A DNA stretch of 17,083 bases. It comes from Candidatus Woesebacteria bacterium (lineage in GTDB: Bacteria; Patescibacteriota; Microgenomatia; UBA8517). Where the stretch lies: positions 1-17,083 of the forward strand of contig JACOZU010000035.1 of NCBI GenBank assembly GCA_016181165.1, written 5' to 3'. This document shows positions 1 to 6,689 of this stretch, piece by piece. The notes under the pieces were generated by a model. That model saw only the letters and a list, made by a program, of their open reading frames with translations, was not told the DNA's origin and ran no database searches. The position numbers and the translations under genes are program-made. Position 1 is the stretch's first letter. Each line of letters begins with the position of its first letter.

Positions 1-982
<982 letters not shown>

Positions 983-1004
983 AACTAATTAGCTCTTGAA
1001 TAAC

Positions 1005-1018
1005 TAAGGATTACCTTA
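1005..1018 (+). promoter_or_regulatory. Hairpin before rpsJ start
   Basis: A 5-bp perfect stem (TAAGG / CCTTA) with an ATTA loop ends exactly 9 nt before the rpsJ ATG. No Shine-Dalgarno is present in the 9-nt linker. The same arrangement recurs before rplX and rpsD. A role in translation initiation or control is inference. Confidence 0.5.
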
Positions 1019-1027
1019 TAACGGTCT

Positions 1028-1336
1028 ATGCCATTAGGACGACTACGAGTCAAGCTTAAAAGCTACGACCATAGGGTCATTGACGAGGCGGCAGCCAAAA
1101 TCCTCGATACCGCCTTAGCTACTGGTGCAAAAATTGTCGGCCCAATCCCGCTCCCAACCAAAAGGACAGTCATGTCCGTCAAAGAATCCCCTTTTACCGA
1201 CAAAGACGCCCAGGAACATTTCGAAGTTTTGGTTCACAAAAGACTGATTGATATCATTGACCCTTCGGAAAGAACGATAGATTCACTCTCCAATCTCGAT
1301 CTCCCCGCCGGCGTCTCTATCGAAATAAAGATGTAA
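1028..1336 (+). CDS. rpsJ: Ribosomal protein S10 (uS10)
   Basis: S10 is a 30S head protein that also acts with NusB in antitermination. The 102-residue length is normal. Family landmarks are the N-terminal RLRVKLKSYDHRVID, the GPIPLPTKR loop that reaches into the 30S, and EHFEVLVHKRLIDI in the second half. The ATG is 45 nt after the tuf stop with no Shine-Dalgarno; a small hairpin sits just upstream instead. Unlike most genomes, it is not directly followed by rplC. A 313-bp gap with a minus-strand gene and new promoters separates them, so tuf-rpsJ may form its own transcription unit. Its stop codon lies two bases from the convergent stop of the minus-strand gene. Confidence 0.98.
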   Translation: MPLGRLRVKLKSYDHRVIDEAAAKILDTALATGAKIVGPIPLPTKRTVMSVKESPFTDKDAQEHFEVLVHKRLIDIIDPSERTIDSLSNLDLPAGVSIEIKM

Positions 1337-1338
1337 TT

Positions 1339-1461
1339 TTAGTAAGGAGACCCGCCCCCTTTAAGGAAGAAGTAGTAGATAACAAAGTAGATTACTCCAC
1401 CGACCACTAGGTAAATAAGAATTAGTTTCGGCCAATTTTTCTTCCCACCGTATTCGGCCAT
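1339..1461 (-). CDS. Small single-pass membrane protein, 40 aa, hypothetical
   Basis: This minus-strand ORF begins ATG at 1461 and ends TAA at 1339-1341. The peptide opens with a short polar, basic stretch (MAEYGGKKNWPK), has one hydrophobic segment of about 20 residues (roughly 13-33, rich in L, I, V, Y, F), then a Gly-rich tail (KGGGSPY). This fits a single-pass inner-membrane peptide. A perfect TTGACA with a -10-like TAAAGT lies immediately upstream, so transcription would begin at or next to the ATG (leaderless), and no Shine-Dalgarno is seen. From memory, small peptides of this shape occur in CPR genomes, but that cannot be checked here. It is too short for SecE and lacks its conserved region. 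It converges on rpsJ. Function unknown. Confidence 0.55.
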   Translation of the reverse strand: MAEYGGKKNWPKLILIYLVVGGVIYFVIYYFFLKGGGSPY

Positions 1462-1467
1462 TAATTC

Positions 1468-1497
1468 ACTTTACTACGTTCTTCAAAAAGATGTCAA
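1468..1497 (-). promoter_or_regulatory. Sigma70-type promoter for the minus-strand small gene
   Basis: Read on the minus strand, TTGACA (1497-1492) is a perfect -35. After an 18-nt spacer comes TAAAGT (1473-1468), four of six matches to TATAAT. The ATG follows the -10 by 6 nt, so the predicted start of transcription falls at about the A of the ATG. Confidence 0.45.
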
Positions 1498-1504
1498 TGG
1501 ACGC

Positions 1505-1533
1505 TTGCGCCTCCTAGCTTCATTTGATATAAT
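1505..1533 (+). promoter_or_regulatory. Promoter of the rplC (L3) operon, extended -10
   Basis: TATAAT at 1528-1533 is a perfect -10, preceded by TGA to give the extended TGnTATAAT form. TTGCGC at 1505-1510 is a partial -35 (TTG matches) with 17-bp spacing. Predicted transcription start is near 1540, leaving a leader of about 110 nt before rplC. It stands back-to-back with the minus-strand promoter. Confidence 0.6.
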
Positions 1534-1548
1534 CCAAGCACCGTGGAG

Positions 1549-1570
1549 GTGGTTTGCGAGAATTAACCAC
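1549..1570 (+). promoter_or_regulatory. Leader hairpin 1 of the rplC operon
   Basis: GTGGTT (1549-1554) pairs perfectly with AACCAC (1565-1570) around a 10-nt loop. It lies a few bases after the predicted transcription start and upstream of the terminator-like hairpin. It overlaps a GGAGGTGG run that would otherwise look like a Shine-Dalgarno. Pairing is seen in the sequence; function is inferred. Confidence 0.4.
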
Positions 1571-1595
1571 ATAAATAAGTAGGATGTGCCGAATG

Positions 1596-1618
1596 AGGCG
1601 TCTCCGGGCGCCTTTTTT
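1596..1618 (+). terminator. Rho-independent terminator-like hairpin (probable attenuator) in the rplC leader
   Basis: The stem AGGCGTC / GGCGCCT has seven pairs including one G-U and a 4-nt loop, and runs straight into six T's (1613-1618). It lies downstream of the rplC promoter and 31 nt before the rplC ATG. It would stop part of the transcripts before the operon, or end read-through from tuf-rpsJ. The E. coli S10 operon is controlled by attenuation in its leader through L4; an analogous role here is inference. Confidence 0.55.
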
Positions 1619-1649
1619 GGTGATAAAAAAAAGAGAATAACTCATCAGA

Positions 1650-2414
1650 ATGATCAATACGATTTTGGCGGAAAAAGGCAAAATGAGCCAGACTTTCGTG
1701 GAGGGAAGGAGAGTTCCCGTTACTAAGGTTGTGGCCGGGCCTTGCGTGGTCACCCAGATTAAGAAGGAAGACAAAGACGGATATTGGGCGGTGCAGCTGG
1801 GATTTGGAGAAAAAAGGATTAAAAACGTTACCAAGCCAATGCAAGGTCATTTACGCGGGGTAATCAAAGAACAAAAAGCCCCGCGTTTTTTGCGGGAAAT
1901 TAGGCTTGAAAGCGAGCCTTCTTTCAAGGTTGGAGACATAGTCAACGCTTCAGAAATCTTCAAGGCCGGGGACATAATCCAAGTAACCGGCACCTCAAAA
2001 GGAAAAGGATTTGCGGGAGTGGTTAAAAGATGGCACTTTAAAGGAGGCCCGAGAACCCATGGACAAAGTGACAGGGAACGCGCCCCCGGTTCAATCGGTC
2101 AAACTACCACTCCAGGCCGAGTTTTTAAGGGAAAGAAAATGGCTGGAAGAATGGGGGGCGAGAGAGTTACTTTAAAAAACCTTCAGATTGTTTCAGTTAA
2201 TCCCGAAACCAATGAAATTGAAATTTCGGGCTCGGCTCCGGGAATTCCCGGCGGGCTTTTAGTCATCAAAAGACTTTCCGGAGGGAAACTTGAAGGAATT
2301 CAGGAAGTTCAGGCCCAGGTTGTTGAAGGAGAAGCACCGGCCGGAGAAGGGGCAGAGGAGGCTAAGGCCGAAACTGACACCGAGGTTGCACCCCAGGGAG
2401 GACAAAATGAGTAA
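1650..2414 (+). CDS. rplC: Ribosomal protein L3 (uL3)
   Basis: L3 is an early-assembly 50S protein whose long loop reaches the peptidyl-transferase centre. The protein has 254 residues, longer than the usual ~210. The core is canonical: GKMSQTF near the N-terminus, the VTGTSKGKGFAGVVKRW block around residues 111-127, GPRTHGQSDRERAPGSIGQ and GKKMAGRMGG. The extra length is an acidic, Ala/Glu/Gly-rich C-terminal tail of about 30 residues that looks disordered. ATG 1650 is chosen because MINTILAEKGKMSQ aligns with usual L3 N-termini; Met 12 is the conserved internal one. No clear Shine-Dalgarno is present. The rplD start overlaps the last 8 bases. Confidence 0.97.
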   Translation: MINTILAEKGKMSQTFVEGRRVPVTKVVAGPCVVTQIKKEDKDGYWAVQLGFGEKRIKNVTKPMQGHLRGVIKEQKAPRFLREIRLESEPSFKVGDIVNASEIFKAGDIIQVTGTSKGKGFAGVVKRWHFKGGPRTHGQSDRERAPGSIGQTTTPGRVFKGKKMAGRMGGERVTLKNLQIVSVNPETNEIEISGSAPGIPGGLLVIKRLSGGKLEGIQEVQAQVVEGEAPAGEGAEEAKAETDTEVAPQGGQNE

Positions 2415-3051
2415 GGCTAACGTTTATTCGGCAAAAGGAATTAGAAAGGGTTCTTATTCTCTCCCTGCGATTTTTGGGGAGAAGGAGAATCTGCCTCTTT
2501 TGGCCCAGGCGGTCAGGGTCTATGAGGATAGAAAACACTTGGGCTTAGCCAAGGCAAAGACCAGAGCCGAGATAGAGAGAACAAAGAAAAAGTGGTATCG
2601 GCAGAAAGGAACCGGAGGAGCAAGACACGGGGCCAGGAGTGCCCCGATCTTTGTGGGCGGTGGAGTTGCCCACGGACCGAAAGGAGTCAAAAGGACACTG
2701 GCCCTTCCCGTCAAAATGAAGAGGAAGGCTCTTGCCGTTGCCCTTTCACTTAAAGCAAAAGAGGCAGAAGTGGTTTTGGTTGACGGGCTAGGCACCCTGA
2801 AAAAAGCCAAGGATGCCCAGAAGCTGGTAAACAAAATTGTCAAAAACGAAGTCAAGGAAACTCACACCGGTATTAACCGAAAAAAGGTGACGAAGTTTAC
2901 CTTTGTTGTCTCTGATGAGGCTTGGGGAGTAGCCAAAGTATTGGGCAACATCAAAAACACCCTAGTTGTTCCTTTCGGCTCCCTAAACGCTTACCGCGTG
3001 TTTTTTGGAGGAATTCTCATTTTTGACAAAGGGATATTCGTTAAAAAATGA
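2407..3051 (+). CDS. rplD: Ribosomal protein L4 (uL4)
   Basis: L4 is a 50S assembly protein lining the exit tunnel and, in E. coli, the repressor of its own S10 operon. The protein has 214 residues. The tunnel loop is clear near residues 60-90: WYRQKGTGGARHGARSAPIF then GGGVAHGPKG. The C-terminal half has VVLVDGLGTL and LNAYRVFFGG. ATG 2407 is selected because the GGGAGG Shine-Dalgarno at 2396-2401 sits 5-6 nt before it and MSKANVYSAKG is a normal N-terminus; the frame is open further upstream only by chance inside rplC. Its TGA overlaps an ATG (ATGA) that was presumably once the rplW start and now begins a decoy ORF because of an 88-bp duplication. Confidence 0.97.
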   Translation: MSKANVYSAKGIRKGSYSLPAIFGEKENLPLLAQAVRVYEDRKHLGLAKAKTRAEIERTKKKWYRQKGTGGARHGARSAPIFVGGGVAHGPKGVKRTLALPVKMKRKALAVALSLKAKEAEVVLVDGLGTLKKAKDAQKLVNKIVKNEVKETHTGINRKKVTKFTFVVSDEAWGVAKVLGNIKNTLVVPFGSLNAYRVFFGGILIFDKGIFVKK

Positions 3052-3127
3052 AACTGACACCGGTCTTAACCGAAAAAAGTTTAAGGCAGGCCAAAGAAGG
3101 CCATTACACTTTTTGGGTAAGTCCTTC
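3037..3127 (+). repeat. Tandem duplication, copy 1 (88-bp unit)
   Basis: Bases 3037-3127 are identical to 3125-3215, with a period of 88 bp and a shared TTC at the junction. The unit covers the last four codons of rplD and the first ~26 codons of rplW. Since 88 is not a multiple of three, the first rplW start is thrown out of frame. Confidence 0.95.
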
Positions 3128-3224
3128 GTTAAAAAATGAAACTGACACCGGTCTTAACCGAAAAAAGTTTAAGGCAGGCCAAAGAAGGCCATTACACTTT
3201 TTGGGTAAGTCCTTCTTTGACTAA
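3048..3224 (+). pseudogene. Aborted duplicate rplW start (58-codon decoy ORF)
   Basis: The first ATG, overlapping the rplD stop as ATGA, begins an ORF whose first 28 residues equal those of L23 (MKLTPVLTEKSLRQAKEG...). After the duplication junction it continues in another frame (KNETDTGLNRKKFKAGQ...) and stops at TAA 3222-3224, inside the true rplW. The product lacks most of L23 and cannot be functional. It may still take ribosomes coupled from rplD. It exists only because of the 88-bp duplication, so it is an artefact if the duplication is. Confidence 0.75.
3125..3215 (+). repeat. Tandem duplication, copy 2 (88-bp unit)
   Basis: Second, in-frame copy of the rplD-end/rplW-start unit. It supplies the start of the intact rplW, but its upstream context is now the tail of copy 1 rather than rplD. 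Confidence 0.95.
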
Positions 3225-3417
3225 GGATGGTGTTAAGGCCCTTATTGAGAGAGTTTTTGAAGTTAAGGTTGGGGGGGTGCGGACAATGAACTTCAAAGGC
3301 GGAGTAAAAAGAAACCTTAGGGGCCGCACCCAAGTCGTCAAAGGAGCAAAAAAAGCGATTGTCTTTCTAAAGGAAGGAAAAATTGAGATCTTCGAAGAGA
3401 AAGGAAAAAAGAAATGA
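3136..3417 (+). CDS. rplW: Ribosomal protein L23 (uL23)
   Basis: L23 sits at the exit of the 50S tunnel and docks trigger factor and SRP. The 93-residue protein is complete: PVLTEKSL at residues 5-12, YTFWV at 20-24, then VKALIERVFEVKVGGVRTMNFKG and a basic GVKRNLRGR segment. The start is inside the second copy of an 88-bp duplication, 84 nt after the rplD stop, with no Shine-Dalgarno before it. In the presumed ancestral arrangement this start overlapped the rplD stop. Ribosomes translating the decoy ORF from 3048 pass over it in another frame. Its own stop overlaps the rplB start as ATGA. Confidence 0.95.
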   Translation: MKLTPVLTEKSLRQAKEGHYTFWVSPSLTKDGVKALIERVFEVKVGGVRTMNFKGGVKRNLRGRTQVVKGAKKAIVFLKEGKIEIFEEKGKKK

Positions 3418-4169
3418 ATCTAGTTAGAATCTTAAAAAAGAATAGCGGAAGAAGTAGTGGGAAAGTAACGGTTCGCCACCAGGGCGGTCGTGCCAAAAGG
3501 TTCTTAAGGGACATTGATTTTGGCAGAGACAAAAAAGACGTTTGGGGAAGGGTGGAGAGCATCGAGTACGACCCCAATCGAAGCGCCGAAATTGCTCTAA
3601 TTTTTTACGAAGACGGAGAAAAGCGCTACATCTTAGCCCCCAACGCTCTTAAAGTTGGAGATAAAATAATTTCATCGGAGGTTGCGCCCATCGAGCCGGG
3701 CAATGCCCTCCCCTTGGATAAAATACCGGCCGGAACCGCCATCCACAATATCGAAATTAGGCCAGGTAAAGGCGGGCAACTGGTTAAGTCCGCCGGGAGT
3801 GCAGCGACGGTTCAGGGTAAGGAAGAAAATTATGTTTTGGTTAGACTTCCTTCGGGAGAAGCCAGAAGATTTTTGCCCAATGCCTTGGCCACAATCGGAC
3901 AGCTGGGAAGAATTGAAGCCAAAGAGGAAAGACTCGGTAAAGCCGGCAGAAAAAGGTGGTTGGGGATTAGACCCACGGTTAGAGGGGTTGCAATGCACCC
4001 TAAGGCCCATCCTCACGGAGGCGGAGAAGGAAGAAGCTCGGTTGGGCTAAAATATCCGAAGACCGTCTATGGGAAGCCCGCCGTAGGAAAAACCAGGCGA
4101 AAAAGAAAATACTCGGATAAATTGATAATCACCGGAAGGAGACCAGGAAAACATGGCCAGGTCCGCTAA
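3414..4169 (+). CDS. rplB: Ribosomal protein L2 (uL2)
   Basis: L2 binds 23S rRNA domain IV and is needed for subunit joining and peptidyl-transferase activity. The 251-residue product is about 25 shorter than E. coli L2. The deficit is at the N-terminus, where the usual first ~35 residues are reduced. The body is normal: [13 protein letters not shown], the EYDPNRSA motif, [18 protein letters not shown] and the highly conserved [21 protein letters not shown] block (residues ~188-208) carrying the conserved His. The ATG overlaps the rplW stop (ATGA), which supports the short start. Its end overlaps rpsS by 17 nt. Confidence 0.97.
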   Translation: MNLVRILKKNSGRSSGKVTVRHQGGRAKRFLRDIDFGRDKKDVWGRVESIEYDPNRSAEIALIFYEDGEKRYILAPNALKVGDKIISSEVAPIEPGNALPLDKIPAGTAIHNIEIRPGKGGQLVKSAGSAATVQGKEENYVLVRLPSGEARRFLPNALATIGQLGRIEAKEERLGKAGRKRWLGIRPTVRGVAMHPKAHPHGGGEGRSSVGLKYPKTVYGKPAVGKTRRKRKYSDKLIITGRRPGKHGQVR

Positions 4170-4434
4170 AAAAGGTCCATATGTCGACCCCCGCCTTGTT
4201 AAGAAGGTCACCAGCGGTATGGGGACAAAAGAAAATCCGATTAAAACCTGGAGTCGGGCTTGCCAGATTCCCCCGGAATTTGTGGGCAAGTATTTCCAGG
4301 TCCACAACGGCCGGATTTTTATCGACGTTTTTGTGACCGAAGACATGGTCGGGCACCGCTTGGGAGAATTTGCTCCGACCAGAACGTTTAGGGGCCACGG
4401 AGAAATAGTTAAACGAATATTGGAAAAAACTTAA
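4153..4434 (+). CDS. rpsS: Ribosomal protein S19 (uS19)
   Basis: S19 lies in the 30S head, pairs with S13 and contacts the A-site side and bridge region. The 93 residues match the family length and show [12 protein letters not shown] at the start, [16 protein letters not shown] in the middle and the conserved [18 protein letters not shown] motif near residues 66-83. The ATG overlaps the last 17 nt of rplB, so translation is likely coupled. rplV follows after 4 nt. Confidence 0.97.
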   Translation: MARSAKKGPYVDPRLVKKVTSGMGTKENPIKTWSRACQIPPEFVGKYFQVHNGRIFIDVFVTEDMVGHRLGEFAPTRTFRGHGEIVKRILEKT

Positions 4435-4438
4435 ACTT

Positions 4439-4804
4439 ATGGAATTTATTGCCACCCAAAAATATTTACTACTTTCACCTAAGAAAATTAGGCCGATCGT
4501 GGACATTGCCAAAAATCTTGCTCCCACAAGAGCCATTGAGGTTCTTCCCTTTACCGGCAAGAGGGCGGCGGAGCCGATTGTTAAAGTCATCAAAACGGCC
4601 ATTGCCAATGCCGTCCAAAAGGGAATCTCTGCCGATGATTTAGTCTTTAAGGAGATCCGGGTCAGCGAAGGCCCGAGGTTAAAAAGGGGTCGGCCCGTTT
4701 CAAGGGGGCGCTGGCATCCTTTTAAGAGAAGGATGAGTCACATCAGGGTTGTTTTAGAAACCGTAGCAGTAAAAAAAGGAGTAAAACGTGGGACAAAAAA
4801 TTAA
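4439..4804 (+). CDS. rplV: Ribosomal protein L22 (uL22)
   Basis: L22 spans the 50S and its beta-hairpin lines the exit tunnel. The 121-residue protein opens with a YLLLSPKKIRPIVDIAK region, contains the central helices with FTGKRAAEPIVKVIKTAIANA, and has the tunnel hairpin VSEGPRLKRGRPVSRGRWHPFKRRMSHIRVVL around residues 75-105. This hairpin is where macrolide-resistance changes occur in other bacteria; nothing abnormal is seen here. A short basic tail (KKGVKRGTKN) is present. Its last 17 nt overlap rpsC, and the rpsC Shine-Dalgarno is inside its coding region. Confidence 0.97.
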   Translation: MEFIATQKYLLLSPKKIRPIVDIAKNLAPTRAIEVLPFTGKRAAEPIVKVIKTAIANAVQKGISADDLVFKEIRVSEGPRLKRGRPVSRGRWHPFKRRMSHIRVVLETVAVKKGVKRGTKN

Positions 4805-5438
4805 TCCGGTAGGAATGAGGGTTGGGGAGTTTATTCCCTGGAAGAGCCGTTGGTTTTCCGAGAAGGGATTCAAGGACTATTTGGTCGAGGACATCAAAAT
4901 AAGAAAAGCCTTGATGGAAAAGCTTAAGCTAGCCGGAATTGTTTCTGTGGAAATCGAAAGACTTCCCAAAAGCATGGTTATTACCATGACGGTTTCTAGG
5001 CCCGGTGTGGTTATCGGCAGGGGCGGATCCGGAATAGAAGATGTCAAAAGATTTGTCCTCGACATAATTAGGGAAGTCAGGAAGAAAAACATCGATGATC
5101 TTAAAATTGACCTAAGGGTCAATGAAGTAAAAAATCCCGAACTTTCGGCCCACTTGGTTGCAAGTAGGATTGTCTCGGAACTTGAAAGAAGAATGCCCCA
5201 CCGGCGAGTGGTGACCAAAACGATCGAAAGGGTCATGGCGGGAGGGGCCAAAGGAATCAAAGTTGTTTTGGGAGGAAGAATTGGAGGGGCAGAAATTTCC
5301 AGGGTTGAAAAATTCCAAGAGGGATCGGTGCCAACCCAGACCTTAAGAGAAACTATTGATTATGCCCAGGTACCCGCCTTACTTAAGCGCGGCTATGTGG
5401 GCGTCAAAGTCTGGATACACAAGAAGGAGGCAGACTAA
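4788..5438 (+). CDS. rpsC: Ribosomal protein S3 (uS3), GTG start
   Basis: S3 forms part of the mRNA entry channel and helicase on the 30S. The product is 216 residues, within family range. It begins MGQKINPVGMRVG, the invariant N-terminus, which fixes GTG 4788 as the start; AAGGAG at 4776-4781 lies 6 nt upstream. The KH type II domain shows VVIGRGGSG with the GxxG loop at residues 77-80. The C-terminal domain has the RRMPHRRVVTKTI helix and GGRIGGAEISR. It overlaps rplV by 17 nt, and its TAA shares one base with the rplP ATG (TAATG). Confidence 0.97.
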   Translation: MGQKINPVGMRVGEFIPWKSRWFSEKGFKDYLVEDIKIRKALMEKLKLAGIVSVEIERLPKSMVITMTVSRPGVVIGRGGSGIEDVKRFVLDIIREVRKKNIDDLKIDLRVNEVKNPELSAHLVASRIVSELERRMPHRRVVTKTIERVMAGGAKGIKVVLGGRIGGAEISRVEKFQEGSVPTQTLRETIDYAQVPALLKRGYVGVKVWIHKKEAD

Positions 5439-5851
5439 TGTTACAACCCAAAAGAAGAAAATACGCGAAAGATTTTAGAGGAAAAAGAAGGGGAATGGCG
5501 ACTCGCGGCGCCGTACTTTCATTCGGAGAATTCGGCCTTAAGGCCGTGGGTCGCGGTTGGCTTTCGGCCCAACAAATTGAAGCGGCCAGGCGTAGCATTA
5601 CCCACAATTTAAAAAAGGGTGGACGGGTTTGGGTCAGAATTTTTCCGGATAAACCGGTTTCGGGAAGAGCGGCCGGAAAAAGAATGGGCGGAGGGAAGGG
5701 GGACGTTGCAAGGTACGTCGCCGTGGTCTTACCCGGAAGAATCCTTTTTGAAGTTGCCGGAGCCTCAGAAGAAATTGTTAAGGATGCTTTCGCCAAAGCC
5801 AAAGCAAAAATCCCTTTTAAAACGAGGATGATTTACAAGGAGGGTCTATGA
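5438..5851 (+). CDS. rplP: Ribosomal protein L16 (uL16)
   Basis: L16 helps place tRNA in the A and P sites of the 50S. The 137 residues match the family. Landmarks are MLQPKRRKYAKDFRGKRRG at the N-terminus, FGEFGLKAV, the LSAQQIEAARRSITHNLKKGG helix, VWVRIFPDKPVSGR and the conserved RMGGGKGDVARYVAVV loop near residues 83-98. Its start shares a base with the rpsC stop, and its TGA overlaps the rpmC ATG (ATGA), giving coupling on both sides. Confidence 0.97.
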   Translation: MLQPKRRKYAKDFRGKRRGMATRGAVLSFGEFGLKAVGRGWLSAQQIEAARRSITHNLKKGGRVWVRIFPDKPVSGRAAGKRMGGGKGDVARYVAVVLPGRILFEVAGASEEIVKDAFAKAKAKIPFKTRMIYKEGL

Positions 5852-6069
5852 AGAGGAAAGATTTGGTCGATTTAAAGATAAAAGAAGTTGAGGACTTAAA
5901 TAAAGTATTGGGAGACAAAAAGGCCCAACTTGAAAAAGTGATGGTTAATATCCGAGCAGGAAAAGAAAAAAATCTCAAGTCCGCCAAGAATCTAAAGCGG
6001 GATATTTCTCAGATTTTAACGATCGTCCGGGAAAAGGAAATTGGTGAAAAGGAGGCAGCGAGCCCATGA
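5848..6069 (+). CDS. rpmC: Ribosomal protein L29 (uL29)
   Basis: L29 is a two-helix protein next to L23 at the tunnel exit. The 73-residue product is almost entirely helical by composition: MKRKDLVDLKIKEVEDLNKVL forms the first helix, and AKNLKRDISQILTIVREKE the second, which carries the NLKRDISQILT variant of the usual RR-I-AR-T motif. It is weakly conserved, as is normal for L29, and position between rplP and rpsQ supports the call. ATGA overlaps are present at both ends. Confidence 0.93.
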   Translation: MKRKDLVDLKIKEVEDLNKVLGDKKAQLEKVMVNIRAGKEKNLKSAKNLKRDISQILTIVREKEIGEKEAASP

Positions 6070-6305
6070 AGGTTTTTCAAGGAAAAGTGGTGGCGGTCAA
6101 AATGGCCAAGACGGCAACCGTGGCCGTCACTCGAGTGGTTGTCGACCCTCTTTACAAAAAAAGATTCAAAAGGATTAAAAAGTACCACGTCCACGACGAT
6201 ATTGGGGTAAAAGAGGGGGATAGAGTGAAATTTGTGGCCAGTGCACCCATCAGCAAATTAAAAAAGTGGAAGATTGTGGAGGTAATCACTAACAAGAAAG
6301 GATGA
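6066..6305 (+). CDS. rpsQ: Ribosomal protein S17 (uS17)
   Basis: S17 is an OB-fold 30S protein that binds 16S rRNA early in assembly. The 79 residues contain GKVVAVKMAKTATVAVTRVV, then DPLYKKRFKRIKKYHVHDD and the conserved GVKEGDRVKF segment, followed by PISKLKKWKIVEV. Its start overlaps the rpmC stop and its stop overlaps rplN, both as ATGA, and no separate Shine-Dalgarno is needed. Confidence 0.96.
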   Translation: MKVFQGKVVAVKMAKTATVAVTRVVVDPLYKKRFKRIKKYHVHDDIGVKEGDRVKFVASAPISKLKKWKIVEVITNKKG

Positions 6306-6667
6306 TACAACTAAGAAGCATTCTCGTCCCGGCCGATAATTCGGGAGCAAAAAGGCTGATGGTCATTGGCATTTCCCACAAGATAGGCAAGAAAGCCAGT
6401 CTCGGGGACGTGGTTCTCTGTGTCGTTAAAGGGGCGGATCCGGCCGGAGTCGTTACCGACCATGAAAAAGTCAGGGTTTTAGTGGTAAGAACCAAAAAAG
6501 AGGTCGGCCGCCAGGATGGAAGTTACGTGCGTTTTGACGACAATGCCGGAGTCGTGATTGATAAAGCCGGGCTTCCCAGAGGAACCAGAATATTGGGGCC
6601 CATCGCCCGTGAGGTCAAAGAGGCCGGATACAACAAAATCGCCTCTTTAGCCAGGGAGGTTGTGTGA
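6302..6667 (+). CDS. rplN: Ribosomal protein L14 (uL14)
   Basis: L14 lies at the subunit interface and forms bridges to 16S rRNA; it is also the site bound by the silencing factor RsfS in many bacteria. The 121-residue protein is canonical: MIQLRSILVPADNSGAKRLMVI at the start, GDVVLCVVKGA, then VRTKKEVGRQDGSYVRFDDNAGVVID and GTRILGPIAREV. Its start overlaps rpsQ (ATGA). Its TGA is immediately followed by a hairpin that also uses the last A of the stop. Confidence 0.97.
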   Translation: MIQLRSILVPADNSGAKRLMVIGISHKIGKKASLGDVVLCVVKGADPAGVVTDHEKVRVLVVRTKKEVGRQDGSYVRFDDNAGVVIDKAGLPRGTRILGPIAREVKEAGYNKIASLAREVV

Positions 6668-6689
6668 GCGGTAATCCGCTGTTATTCAT
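6667..6689 (+). promoter_or_regulatory. Hairpin plus 9-nt linker before rplX
   Basis: AGCGG (6667-6671) pairs with CCGCT (6676-6680) around a TAAT loop, then GTTATTCAT leads to the ATG. The last 13 bases before the ATG, plus the ATG itself, are identical to the same site before rpsD. No Shine-Dalgarno is present. A role in initiation is inferred from position and recurrence. Confidence 0.55.

Noticed and set aside
1339..1461. Reading the small minus-strand gene as secE
   Set aside because: It has one membrane segment but is shorter than SecE and lacks its conserved cytoplasmic motif.
1520..1850. Two minus-strand ORFs of about 100 codons over the rplC leader and start
   Set aside because: They lie opposite the rplC promoter, leader and coding region, have no recognisable domains, and look like shadows of rplC.
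2290..2406. Upstream extension of rplD inside rplC
   Set aside because: The extra residues are the shifted reading of the rplC tail; the Shine-Dalgarno and L4 homology fit ATG 2407.
3048..3224. The decoy ORF as a functional second L23 or a programmed frameshift
   Set aside because: Only 28 N-terminal residues match. The true rplW is in the +1 frame, the A-run would favour a -1 shift that does not reach it, and the identity suggests recent duplication.
4129..4608. 159-codon minus-strand ORF opposite rpsS-rplV
   Set aside because: It is antisense to two clear ribosomal genes and has no recognised family or start signals.
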